The position numbers and the translations under genes were made by a program. The notes below the pieces were generated by a model, which saw only the letters and a program-made list of their open reading frames with translations, made no database searches and was not told where the DNA came from. Positions 37,432 through 47,371 of a stretch of 64,000 nucleotides of DNA are shown in pieces. How positions within the stretch are numbered: position 1 is the stretch's first letter; each line of letters starts with the position of its first letter. The DNA comes from Kiritimatiellota bacterium B12222 (GTDB lineage: Bacteria; Verrucomicrobiota; Kiritimatiellia; SS1-B-03-39; UBA6053): positions 1,612,001 to 1,676,000 of the forward strand of contig CP120722.1 of NCBI GenBank assembly GCA_029719485.1. Reading direction: 5' to 3'.

Positions 37432-40400
37432 ATGAAAGTAAAATGGTTCTCTACTTTGGGTATGACGCGTGCACTGATGGTGCTACTGTTGAGTATGATC
37501 AGTCTTGTGACGCAAGCGATTGAAGTGACGACAACCAGCAATTCGGGTGCTGGCTCGTTGCGTCAGGCGATTGCGAATGCGGCGGCCACGGATACCATTA
37601 CCTTTCATGCGTCCCTTTCGGGACAAACCATTAGCCTGACCTCAGGGGAACTGCTGATCACCAAAAACCTCAGCATCGATGCTTCTGCGTTGCCGGAGGG
37701 AATTGTGATTGATGGGAATAATAATGACCGCATTTTAAATTATGCCACAGGGACCACGAATTCTGTGGATTCTGTTACCTTTGTGAATGGAAGCTGGGCT
37801 GCACTGGGTTCCAGTAATGTGGGTGGGGCGATCCTGGTAAATCCCAATGCGGTGGTAACGGTCAATCGATCCACTTTTACAGATAACCGGGCCTGGTGGG
37901 GCGGTGCGATCTATAATAACGAAGGAGAGATTACGGTTTCAAGCTCAACCTTTGAAGGGAACTCCGCTGGATTAGGCGGAGCGATTTGCTCGATTACAGA
38001 TGGGGTTGCGGCACTTACAACGGTGATAAATTCCACCTTTTTCGGGAATACAACGACTGGATCCGGGGGGGCGGTATGTCTTCGCTCGGGTTCGATGACT
38101 TTACAGTACTGTACGGTGACGGGAAATCTTTCCTCATCCACGGATGGCGGAGGCGGGGTGGCAAATATTACGCCCACCAATAGTCAGATCGTAGTGAAAG
38201 GCTGTATTATTTCTGGAAATACAGAAGGGGATGTGATCCGGGTCGGTTCAGACCCGACGGGTGGTTTCGACAGCGATAATTATAATGTGATCGGTACCGG
38301 GAATGCCACGGGTGATTTTGACGATTCTTATGATCAAATTACGTCATCCCCACTGCTGGCTCCTTTGGGAGATTATGATGGCCCCACTGAAACCATGCCG
38401 CCGCTTTCCGGATCTCCTGCGATTGAGAATGGAGGGCAAGGGCAAATGGGCACAGATCAGCGGGGCTTCACCCGTAAGTCCGGAAGCGGGGTCTGGCATG
38501 ACAGTGGTGCGGTAGACACGCTTCCCAGTATTGTCCTGAATACGAATGATGACGGAGCGGGTTCTTTGCGGGAAACTTTGCGTTTAGCCACCCCCGGATT
38601 TGATGTGACCTTTCACGCCGATCTGGAAGGAGAGAGCATTGTGCTGACCTCCGGTCAGATTTTACTGGATAAAGATGTGGGAATCGATGCCTCGGCCTTG
38701 GCAGGGGGGATGACCATTGATGGGAATGCGAACGACCGGATTTTTGAAATCACAAATGAGGCGAACGTGAATCTCGATACGCTCCATCTTATCAATGGCG
38801 CAAGTTCCAGCAATGGGGGTGCTATCATGATGACTACAGGGACGACCTTGAGTATCAGCCGTAGCACCTTGGCGGATAACCAGGCCAATACTGGGGGCGG
38901 AGCCATTTACAATAATGGGGGCACCTTGCTGTTAACCCAATCCACCCTGATGAACAATACTGCGACTGAAGGGGGCGCGATCTATTCGTCGGTCACCGCG
39001 GGTAGCGGAAAAACTGCCGCGACCAATTGTACCTTTTATAATAATACCGCGACGCTGTATAATGGCGGGGCCATTTATAATGCAAAAGGATTGGTGGAGC
39101 TCAACCATTGCACGATCACTGGGAATACTGCTGAACCGGGTAATGGTAGCGGAGTGAAGAATTTTACGGCCACGGGTACGGAAACGATCCTCGATCATTG
39201 TATCATTGCAGGAAATACCAATAGTGATGTCGACTATTTAGGTGGCAATGCCGACAGCTTTATCAGTGTAGGCTATAACCTCATCGGAACCGGAAATGTT
39301 ATCTCTCGCTTCAACCAGACCGGAGATCAAACGGGGATGGATCCTCAACTATACGCCATCGGAGATTATGGTGGACCCACGCTAACCCTGCCTCCGCTTC
39401 CCGGTTCGCCTGCGCTTGATGCGGGTGACGAAGCGTATATTGGAGGGGTGGATCAACGGGGGCAGTCGCGGTATTCTGGAGCAGCCGTGGATTGCGGAGC
39501 GGTGGAAATTCAGCATTTTTTTGTCACCACGCTTGTAGATGAAAATGATGCAGGGACGGCGTTGCCGATTTCTCTGCGGGAAGCGATTGCCCAAGCGACT
39601 GCAGCTTCCGTGATTCTGTTTGATTCGGCGCTCTCAGGAGGACAGATTTCACTTACCCATGGACAATTGTTGGTGGATAAAAGCATATCCATTGATGCTT
39701 CGGCGCTACCGGAAGGGATCATCATTGATGCCGGTGGTAACTCGCGGGTATTTGAAATTTCGAGTGGAACGGAAAGCCGTATTGAGCGGGTAACCATCAC
39801 CGGAGGGGCATATCCAGCTCAAGGGGGAGGGCTGCTTGTCGGTGCAAATGCCGTGCTTGAAATCTTGGAGAGTACTATTTCAGAAAACGGTGCGTCTGAG
39901 GGCGGGGGCATTTATAATTCTGGTACGCTCACGCTTACCCGCTGTACGGTATCAGGGAATTCAGCTGAAAATGGAGGAGGGATTTACAGTTACGGAAATT
40001 CCGCAACCCTTCAGCTCACAATGTGTACAGTCAGTGGGAATGATGCCTTTACGGGTGGCGGAATTAATAGTGTTGCGGACGTGGATGGAACAACGACGCT
40101 CTCACTTTCAGGTGCAACTATCAGCGGGAATGAATCCACCTATGGTGGGGGTGGGGTTCATGTAGATGGCGAGCAGGGTGGTGTCGCGATTCTGAATTTA
40201 AATAATACGATTATTGGAGAAAATACTGCCATATTGGGTTTTTCTGATATCTTTACCTCGGTTTCTTCTGAAGTGAATTTCAGTAATTCTAACCTCTTCA
40301 GTGATGTTTTAAATACGCCTTACACTCATGGGGTGGACGGTGTAATTGTCGCACCCGTTCAGCTTTCGCTCCTCGGTGACTACGGTGGACATACTCAAAC

Positions 40401-43400
40401 CATGCCACCCCTATTCGGTTCGCCCGTTATTGATGCCGCTGGCAACGTGGATCCGGGCGGGACGGATCAACGGGGTTACGCCCGTTTTGTGGGCGGGGCC
40501 CTGGATCTGGGCGCAGTGGAGTCGAATTATCTCGTTGTGGATACGTTGGTGGATGAAAATGGGGCGGGCGCAGATCTGTCTCTTCGCGAGGCGATCGACG
40601 GGGCGGTCGACGGCGCAGAGATTCGATTTGATCCTGCGCTTTCCGGTGGACGCATAGTCCTTTCCGGAAGTCAACTCACAGTGAATACGAGCTTAAGTAT
40701 TGATGCGTCTATGTTAGCGGAGGGGATTATTATTGATGCCGATGGTCACTCGCGGGTGATTGAAATTTCGAGTGGAATAGAAAGCCGCATAGAGCGGGTT
40801 ACCATAACCGGAGGGGCATATCCTGCTCAGGGGGGAGGGTTGCTTGTCGGTGCACATGCCGTGCTTGAGATCTTGGAGAGTACCATTTCAGAAAACGGTG
40901 CGTCCGAGGGCGGGGGCATTTATAATTCCGGTACGCTCACGCTTACCCGCTGTACGGTATCGGGGAATGAATGCGGAACGAGTGGGGCCGGAATTTTTAA
41001 CCGGGATGTGAATGGTGGGGCGGCGACTCTTCGCATCAATAACTCGACGATCAGTGGAAATGATTCACGTGTATATGGCGGGGGGATCTATAACTTCAGT
41101 ACGGAGGAAAATGCCAGCGTGATACTCAATGCGGTTACCCTCAGCGGGAATGATGCGAACCTGGGGGGCGGGATTTACTCTGACGGGACCGGGGGCATTG
41201 CGACCCTGAGTCTGCAAAATTCGATACTTGGGGGGAATACTGCGACAGTTGGTCCCGATCTGTACGCGGCGGGTTCGAGTTACAATTTAACCGGGAGCAA
41301 CCTGGTCAGCAGTCTCGCGGATTCAGGACTGACCGCGGGCGGTAGTCTTACGGTTGCCCCTGTACAATTGGCCTCGCTAAGTGACAATGGTGGTTTGACG
41401 CAAACCATGTTGCCTCTCCAAGGATCTCCGGCCATTGATGCCGCAGGGAGTAGTGATCCCGGTGGGATGGATCAACGGGGCTTTTCCCGTTTCCAAGGCG
41501 GGGTATTAGATTTGGGTGCAGTGGAATCGAACTATATCATCGTCGATACCCTGGTGGATGAAGATGACGGCATGGACACGGGGAATGTTTCGTTGCGCGA
41601 TGCCATCACGGAGGCTGTTGACGGTGCCGACATACGCTTTGACGCTGCTTTATCCGGAGGGCAAATCGTACTGACCCACGGTCAACTTTTGGTGGAAAAT
41701 GATCTAAGCATCGATGCGGTGGCGTTGCCGGAAGGTATTCAGCTGCAAGCGGACGAAGATTCACGGGTGATGGAATTTGCCAGTGGTGTCCGTAGTCGAT
41801 TGGCGGGTATGAAACTCTCAGGAGGGGATCGATTTTCCCTGTCGGGAGACAACAAGGGCGGATTGATTTTGGTGAATACCGGTGTCGAACTCCAAATTAC
41901 AGACAGTGTGCTTTCAGATGGGCAGGCGTTCTATGGGGGCGGGATTTACAATGCCGGCTCTCTTACCCTCACAGGTTCCACGCTGGCGGATAATTATGCG
42001 AATTTCGGAGGAGGCGTTTACAATGAGAGTGTTAATGGTGCTCACGCAAGCTTCGTCTTAGAGCTTTGTACGCTCAGTGGAAATTTGGCGAATACGGGAG
42101 GAGGTCTGTATAATAATGGCCGCAATGGTTCTGCGAGCCTCGAGCTTACGGGGAGTACGCTGAGTGGGAATCAAGCCTACGCGGAGGGGAGTGGGATTGC
42201 AACCTTTGGAGATTCAGGGGGGAGTGCGACTGTGACCCTGCAAAATTCTATCATTGCGCATAATTGGGTCGAGTCGTCTAATAAGGATATCTATAATGAA
42301 GAAGGAAGCGTATTTTCCCTTGGCGTAAATCTGCTCAGTAATGTGGCGAATTCAGGTCTGGTTGCGGGTCAAGACGGGGTGATCGAAGCTTCCGTTGAAC
42401 TGGCTCCTCTCGGAGAGTATGGCGGCAGAACCCCCACCATGCCACCGCTATATGGTTCGGTTGCGATTAATGCTGCTGGGAATACAGATCCGGGTGGGAC
42501 TGATCAACGGGGCTATGCCCGTTTTGTGGGAGGGGCCCTGGATCTGGGCGCGGTGGAGTCGAATTATATTACGGTCGATACGTTGGTGGATGAAACGGAT
42601 GGGTTGACGGTGGGGAATATTTCGCTTCGCGATGCGGTTTCAGAAGGGGGGAATGGGGCGGTGATTCGATTTGATGCCTCCCTTTCCGGGGAACGCATTG
42701 AGTTGTCCGGGGGACAGCTCAGCGTGAACAAGGATCTGACGATTGATGCGTCCATGCTTGCGGATGGGGTGATCATTGACGCGAACGGGAATTCGCGGGT
42801 ATTTGAATTTTTTGCGGGAACGCAAAGTCGATTGGAGAGACTGGTTCTCACAGGTGGAGCGAGTGCCGGCTTGCTGTGGGGAGGGGCGCTCAGAGTACAT
42901 CTGGGAGCAGAACTTCATCTTTTGGATAGTACCCTTACCGGAAATTCAGCACAACACGGAGGCGGTGTGATGAATTCTGGTGAAATGACGCTTACCCGCT
43001 GTACACTATCAGGAAATGATGCCTCCGAGTATGGAGGGGGGATTATGAATGATGGGCCACGTATGGTACTCAATCACTGTACGATTAGTGGCAATACCGC
43101 TTCGGGTGGCGGGGGAATTTGTAATTCTGTCCCGGCGGGCGTTGACGAAAATCTGTTTTTGAATAGCTCGACGATCAGTGAGAATCTTGCTTCTTCTGAA
43201 GGGGGAGGGCTTTATTCACAAGGTGCGAATTCCGGAACGGTTTCGGTGCGACTTTTTAACACGATCATCGGGCAAAATACGGCCTCTGTACTCGGTGAGG
43301 ATCTGTTTCTTGATGGCACCTTGGTGGAAGCCGATGGGGTAAACCTGATCCGTAAACTTTCTGGATCAAACTTGTCTGCCGGGGTGAATGTGATCGTCGC

Positions 43401-46400
43401 ATCCGCGCAGCTGGCGCCGCTAGGGGATTATGGCGGGTTGACTGAAACCATGCCTCCTCTGTATACTTCTCCGGCCATTGATGCGGCCGGGGACACGGAC
43501 CCCGACGGTACAGACCAACGGGGGATGCCCCGTTTTTCTGGGGAGGCGCAGGATGTGGGTGCGGTTGAGGTGGAGATCATCACAGTCACGACCCTGGCGG
43601 ATGAAAATGACGGAGTGAATAGCGGGTATGTCTCTTTGCGGGACGCGATTTCCGAAGCATCGAATGGAAGTATGATAGGTTTTGATCCGGTGCTTTCAGG
43701 TGGGCGTATTGTTTTATCTCATGGTCAGCTGACTGTGGAAGAACATTTAAGTATCGATGCTTCCGGTCTTCCTGAAGGGATCGTCATTGATGCCGATGGT
43801 AACTCGCGGGTGTTTGAATTTGCCACGGGTACCAGCAGTTATCTTGATAGAGTTTCTGTAACCGGAGGAGATAATGTAAATCATGGAGGTGGACTGTATA
43901 TAGACCTTGGGGCTCAACTTTTTATTCGGGAGAGCACTATCTCAGAAAATACGGCAAATGAAATTGGTGGAGGTATTTATAATAAAGGGAATTTGACGCT
44001 TATCGGCTGTACCCTCTCGGAAAATATTTCGGGCTTTGTTGGTGGTGGTATTTACAGTGAAGCGAGAAACGGTGAAACGGTAGATCTTCGTCTGGTGGCC
44101 TGTACACTATCGGGGAATAGCTCAGGTACGCATGCTGGTGCCATATATAATTATGGGACCGATAGTGGGCATGCGGCACTGAGTCTTACGGATTGCACTC
44201 TCAGTGGGAATGTGACCCAAGGTAGAGGGGGCGGTATTTTAACTTTTGCGAACAATGGCACTGCACCCGTAACGCTTCACAATACGATTGTGGCGGGGAA
44301 TACGGCTGGTTTAAATTTGGGTCATGATATTTATAACGATCAGGCTTCTGTAAGTTCTACGGGGGTTAATTTGATCAGTAATCTTTCATATTCAGGTTTG
44401 AGTGTTGGAGCTGGAGTTATTGAAGCCCCTCCGCAACTTCAGCCGTTGGGTGATTTCGGTGGGTTGACTCACACCATGCCGCCGCTTCCGGGTTCTCCTG
44501 CGATGAATGCCGCAGGGAACGTCGATCCCGGCGGAAGCGATCAGCGGGGCTATCCCCGTTTCATCGGAGACTGGTTGGATATTGGCGCGGTGGAAAACAA
44601 TATTGTGGTTGTGGATACACTTGAAGATACTACCGGGGGGGCCGGGACTTCTCTCCGCGATGTGTTGGGCTACGTATACGAAGATGCCTTTGTCATGTTT
44701 GATCCGGCGCTGTCCGGAGGCCGGATTGAGCTCACTCAGGGGCCGCTTATGGTGAATAAGAGCCGGACGATTGATGCGTCCAGTCTTCCCGAGGGCATCA
44801 TCATTGATGCAGGGGGCAATTCGCGGGTATTCGAATTTGCTGCGGACACAAGTTCTCGTTTAGAACGGCTGACCATTACCGGTGGGGTGACTGCTGACAA
44901 TGGCGGGGGGATTCTGGTGAATTCGGGTGCAGAGTTGTATATGTCGGAGAGCCGTATTGTGGGCAATGAAGCGAATTTTGGCGGGGGGATTTATATCACA
45001 GGCGCATCCGATGGGTTTAAAGAAGTCATGCTTCATAAATCTACCCTCAGTGGCAATCATGCTACCCATTCGGGCGGGGGGATGTTTATTAATGGGTATA
45101 ACAGTAAGGTGTCTGCCGTTTTTACGGGCAGCACTCTCAGTGGAAATTCAGCGGTCTCGGCAGGAGGTGCAGTCTACAATAATGGCACCAACGGGGAGGC
45201 CCGGCTCCAGCTTACGGCCAGTACCCTTAGTGAAAACCAAGCAGAGTTGGGAGGCGGGGTTGCAAGTGGGGGAGGTTCTGCGGGGATGGCAACCCTTACC
45301 CTTCGAAATTCCATTCTCGGGCAAAATATCGCCAACTCAGGACCTGACTTATTGAGTTCGGATACCGATGTGATTTCCCGGGATACGAATATCATCAGTA
45401 CCCTCTCGGGTTCCGGTCTGACGGATGGAGAAAACGGCATCATCGAAGTGTCCGATGTTCAACTCGCTCCGCTGGGGGATTATGGCGGATTCACCGAAAC
45501 CATGCCTCCGCTTCCGGGATCTCCCGCAGAAAATGCGGGAGGCAGTAATTTCTATGGCGGGACGGATCAACGGGGGCTGCCCCGGGGATTTGGGGCAGCG
45601 ATGGACATTGGCGCAGTGGAAAATTATGTGCTGTTGGTGAACACGCTGACGGATGAAAATGATGGGGTGGCGCTGGGGGATCTCTCTCTGCGGGATGCGT
45701 TACTTGATGCGGAGGATGGCATGCGGATCGATTTTGATCCCGCACTTTCCGGCGGCCGCATTGAATTGGCCCACGGTCAGTTGACAATGGACAAAGATTT
45801 GTATGTGAATGCCTCCGGTTTACCACAGGGCATCATTATTGATGCAAATCAGGCTTCGCGCGTGTTTGAGTTCTTTGCCAACACAAGTTCACGCTTGGAA
45901 AGAGTTACTTTAACTGGAGGGGGGAATGTTACGGATGGGGGAGGACTGTACTTACATGCTGGTGGCACGCTTCACGTATTGGATAGTACGTTTTCCGAAA
46001 ATTTCGTTCCTGAAGATGGAGGTGGTATTTATAATGCAGGCACCATGATGCTTACTGGTTCCACCCTGTCCGGGAATTCAGCTGGGAACGGAGGAGGGGT
46101 GATGAATTTTGGTTCCTCCGCTCACCTTCAGCTTACGACCTGTACCCTCAGTGGAAATGATGCGATAATTGGAGGAGGAATTGCCAGTGTGGCAGATGTT
46201 GATGGCACGACCGCACTCCAACTATCCAGCACAACCATCAGCGGGAATCACGCCACCTTTGTCGGAGGCGGGGTTTATACAGACAGAGAGGATGGCGGGA
46301 CCCTGATCCTCAACCTGTACAACACCATTATCGGAGAAAACACAGCTGTTTTGGATGTCGATAATCTTTTTGTATCCCCCGGCTCTGACGTTCAGCTCGG

Positions 46401-47016
46401 TGGTGCAAATCTTTTCAGTGATGTAGCCGCGACTCCTTTCACGCCTGGCTCAGACGGTGTGATTGTCGCACCTCTACAACTTGCGCCTCTCGGTGACTAC
46501 GGTGGTTATACGCAAACCATGTTACCCCTTCCCGGTTCACCGGCCATTGATGTCGCAGGGAGTACGGATCCCGGAGGGAGGGATCAGCGGGGCTTTTTCC
46601 GCTTTGTCGGGGGAGGCCTGGACATTGGGGCGGTGGAAAACCAGGGGATCAGTGATGTGGCTCTGATTTGGGGGATGGATTTTGATGATGACGGTTTATC
46701 CTACGGCATGGAGCAGGCCATTGGCAGTGATCCTTTGGTTGCCGATGCGGATAGCCCGGAGCTATTGACGTTGTCGGGTGAAACTGCAACGTTTGGCGTG
46801 AGTCCTGCGGCCCATGATCAAACCCGCTGGGTGTTGGAGCGATCCACCGACCTGACGGCAGCAAATTCGTTTGAGCCAGTATTCTCTCAGGATGATTTGG
46901 ATACATTCATTGACCTCAATGTGAGCGGGGTCTGGGTGAATGGAAGAATGGAAATCACCGATCATTTCGGTGACGACGAAGCGTTCTATCGTCTGAAAGT
47001 GGAACTGGTGCATTAA
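37432..47016 (+). CDS. Giant nine-module surface protein (polymorphic beta-helix, choice-of-anchor Q type)
   Basis: About 3194 aa. A signal peptide (MLTR-like hydrophobic stretch ALMVLLLSMISLVTQA) precedes nine repeats of about 338 aa, one per 1.0 kb, starting near 37520, 38527, 39518, 40531, 41536, 42568, 43579, 44603 and 45628. Each opens with V-x-TL-x-DE...SLR(E/D)A, has SGGxIxLxxGQL, IDASxLPEGIIIDA and GGGIYNxGTLTLT rungs, and closes with GSPAIDAAG...GTDQRG...DLGAVE. This pattern is the predicted outer-membrane, GG-N-x-I beta-helix kind. A calcium-type loop (DFDDDGLSYGME) and a tail ending FYRLKVELVH follow. GGTGA precedes ATG 37432; another ATG lies four codons upstream. Adhesion or glycan contact is likely; no enzyme motif seen. 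Confidence 0.82.
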   Translation: MKVKWFSTLGMTRALMVLLLSMISLVTQAIEVTTTSNSGAGSLRQAIANAAATDTITFHASLSGQTISLTSGELLITKNLSIDASALPEGIVIDGNNNDRILNYATGTTNSVDSVTFVNGSWAALGSSNVGGAILVNPNAVVTVNRSTFTDNRAWWGGAIYNNEGEITVSSSTFEGNSAGLGGAICSITDGVAALTTVINSTFFGNTTTGSGGAVCLRSGSMTLQYCTVTGNLSSSTDGGGGVANITPTNSQIVVKGCIISGNTEGDVIRVGSDPTGGFDSDNYNVIGTGNATGDFDDSYDQITSSPLLAPLGDYDGPTETMPPLSGSPAIENGGQGQMGTDQRGFTRKSGSGVWHDSGAVDTLPSIVLNTNDDGAGSLRETLRLATPGFDVTFHADLEGESIVLTSGQILLDKDVGIDASALAGGMTIDGNANDRIFEITNEANVNLDTLHLINGASSSNGGAIMMTTGTTLSISRSTLADNQANTGGGAIYNNGGTLLLTQSTLMNNTATEGGAIYSSVTAGSGKTAATNCTFYNNTATLYNGGAIYNAKGLVELNHCTITGNTAEPGNGSGVKNFTATGTETILDHCIIAGNTNSDVDYLGGNADSFISVGYNLIGTGNVISRFNQTGDQTGMDPQLYAIGDYGGPTLTLPPLPGSPALDAGDEAYIGGVDQRGQSRYSGAAVDCGAVEIQHFFVTTLVDENDAGTALPISLREAIAQATAASVILFDSALSGGQISLTHGQLLVDKSISIDASALPEGIIIDAGGNSRVFEISSGTESRIERVTITGGAYPAQGGGLLVGANAVLEILESTISENGASEGGGIYNSGTLTLTRCTVSGNSAENGGGIYSYGNSATLQLTMCTVSGNDAFTGGGINSVADVDGTTTLSLSGATISGNESTYGGGGVHVDGEQGGVAILNLNNTIIGENTAILGFSDIFTSVSSEVNFSNSNLFSDVLNTPYTHGVDGVIVAPVQLSLLGDYGGHTQTMPPLFGSPVIDAAGNVDPGGTDQRGYARFVGGALDLGAVESNYLVVDTLVDENGAGADLSLREAIDGAVDGAEIRFDPALSGGRIVLSGSQLTVNTSLSIDASMLAEGIIIDADGHSRVIEISSGIESRIERVTITGGAYPAQGGGLLVGAHAVLEILESTISENGASEGGGIYNSGTLTLTRCTVSGNECGTSGAGIFNRDVNGGAATLRINNSTISGNDSRVYGGGIYNFSTEENASVILNAVTLSGNDANLGGGIYSDGTGGIATLSLQNSILGGNTATVGPDLYAAGSSYNLTGSNLVSSLADSGLTAGGSLTVAPVQLASLSDNGGLTQTMLPLQGSPAIDAAGSSDPGGMDQRGFSRFQGGVLDLGAVESNYIIVDTLVDEDDGMDTGNVSLRDAITEAVDGADIRFDAALSGGQIVLTHGQLLVENDLSIDAVALPEGIQLQADEDSRVMEFASGVRSRLAGMKLSGGDRFSLSGDNKGGLILVNTGVELQITDSVLSDGQAFYGGGIYNAGSLTLTGSTLADNYANFGGGVYNESVNGAHASFVLELCTLSGNLANTGGGLYNNGRNGSASLELTGSTLSGNQAYAEGSGIATFGDSGGSATVTLQNSIIAHNWVESSNKDIYNEEGSVFSLGVNLLSNVANSGLVAGQDGVIEASVELAPLGEYGGRTPTMPPLYGSVAINAAGNTDPGGTDQRGYARFVGGALDLGAVESNYITVDTLVDETDGLTVGNISLRDAVSEGGNGAVIRFDASLSGERIELSGGQLSVNKDLTIDASMLADGVIIDANGNSRVFEFFAGTQSRLERLVLTGGASAGLLWGGALRVHLGAELHLLDSTLTGNSAQHGGGVMNSGEMTLTRCTLSGNDASEYGGGIMNDGPRMVLNHCTISGNTASGGGGICNSVPAGVDENLFLNSSTISENLASSEGGGLYSQGANSGTVSVRLFNTIIGQNTASVLGEDLFLDGTLVEADGVNLIRKLSGSNLSAGVNVIVASAQLAPLGDYGGLTETMPPLYTSPAIDAAGDTDPDGTDQRGMPRFSGEAQDVGAVEVEIITVTTLADENDGVNSGYVSLRDAISEASNGSMIGFDPVLSGGRIVLSHGQLTVEEHLSIDASGLPEGIVIDADGNSRVFEFATGTSSYLDRVSVTGGDNVNHGGGLYIDLGAQLFIRESTISENTANEIGGGIYNKGNLTLIGCTLSENISGFVGGGIYSEARNGETVDLRLVACTLSGNSSGTHAGAIYNYGTDSGHAALSLTDCTLSGNVTQGRGGGILTFANNGTAPVTLHNTIVAGNTAGLNLGHDIYNDQASVSSTGVNLISNLSYSGLSVGAGVIEAPPQLQPLGDFGGLTHTMPPLPGSPAMNAAGNVDPGGSDQRGYPRFIGDWLDIGAVENNIVVVDTLEDTTGGAGTSLRDVLGYVYEDAFVMFDPALSGGRIELTQGPLMVNKSRTIDASSLPEGIIIDAGGNSRVFEFAADTSSRLERLTITGGVTADNGGGILVNSGAELYMSESRIVGNEANFGGGIYITGASDGFKEVMLHKSTLSGNHATHSGGGMFINGYNSKVSAVFTGSTLSGNSAVSAGGAVYNNGTNGEARLQLTASTLSENQAELGGGVASGGGSAGMATLTLRNSILGQNIANSGPDLLSSDTDVISRDTNIISTLSGSGLTDGENGIIEVSDVQLAPLGDYGGFTETMPPLPGSPAENAGGSNFYGGTDQRGLPRGFGAAMDIGAVENYVLLVNTLTDENDGVALGDLSLRDALLDAEDGMRIDFDPALSGGRIELAHGQLTMDKDLYVNASGLPQGIIIDANQASRVFEFFANTSSRLERVTLTGGGNVTDGGGLYLHAGGTLHVLDSTFSENFVPEDGGGIYNAGTMMLTGSTLSGNSAGNGGGVMNFGSSAHLQLTTCTLSGNDAIIGGGIASVADVDGTTALQLSSTTISGNHATFVGGGVYTDREDGGTLILNLYNTIIGENTAVLDVDNLFVSPGSDVQLGGANLFSDVAATPFTPGSDGVIVAPLQLAPLGDYGGYTQTMLPLPGSPAIDVAGSTDPGGRDQRGFFRFVGGGLDIGAVENQGISDVALIWGMDFDDDGLSYGMEQAIGSDPLVADADSPELLTLSGETATFGVSPAAHDQTRWVLERSTDLTAANSFEPVFSQDDLDTFIDLNVSGVWVNGRMEITDHFGDDEAFYRLKVELVH

Positions 47017-47313
47017 GGCGTCTAGGGCGCTGATGCTTCACTTTCAGTATTCGAATAGGATTTTGTAAGGCCCTTGCTGCCCGGTTGGGGTGGTAGGGTG
47101 GGGGCAAAGCCAGTGGTCTCATCATCGGGTGACCTTAGAGATCGGAGCGGATTTTCGAGTGCTTGTAGGCGCTTTTGCACCTAAGGATAGATTTCCGGTT
47201 CAACACAAAAGCTTGAGGTTTGTATATCTACCTTGTCCTTTGAAACAGCAGGTGGTCATCGGTTTTTTCCTCGAGCCGTCGGCCTAAAATGTGCCACATC
47301 ATGGTGCATTCGC

Positions 47314-47341
47314 TTGACCCTTACCTTGAGATCCTTATACA
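47314..47341 (+). promoter_or_regulatory. Sigma70-type promoter of the GH31 gene
   Basis: TTGACC (47314-47319), a 16-bp spacer and TATACA (47336-47341) lie 30 bp before the GH31 start, with AAGGA as ribosome-binding site. The rest of the 355-bp gap after the giant gene shows no gene or strong terminator. Confidence 0.65.
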
Positions 47342-47371
47342 GGAGTTGCACCCTCAACTTAAGGAATTTAT

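Noticed and set aside
37432..47016. Non-ribosomal or CRISPR-like repeat array at 37-47 kb
   Set aside because: The repeats are in frame, 1 kb long and coding; there are no spacers or short direct repeats.
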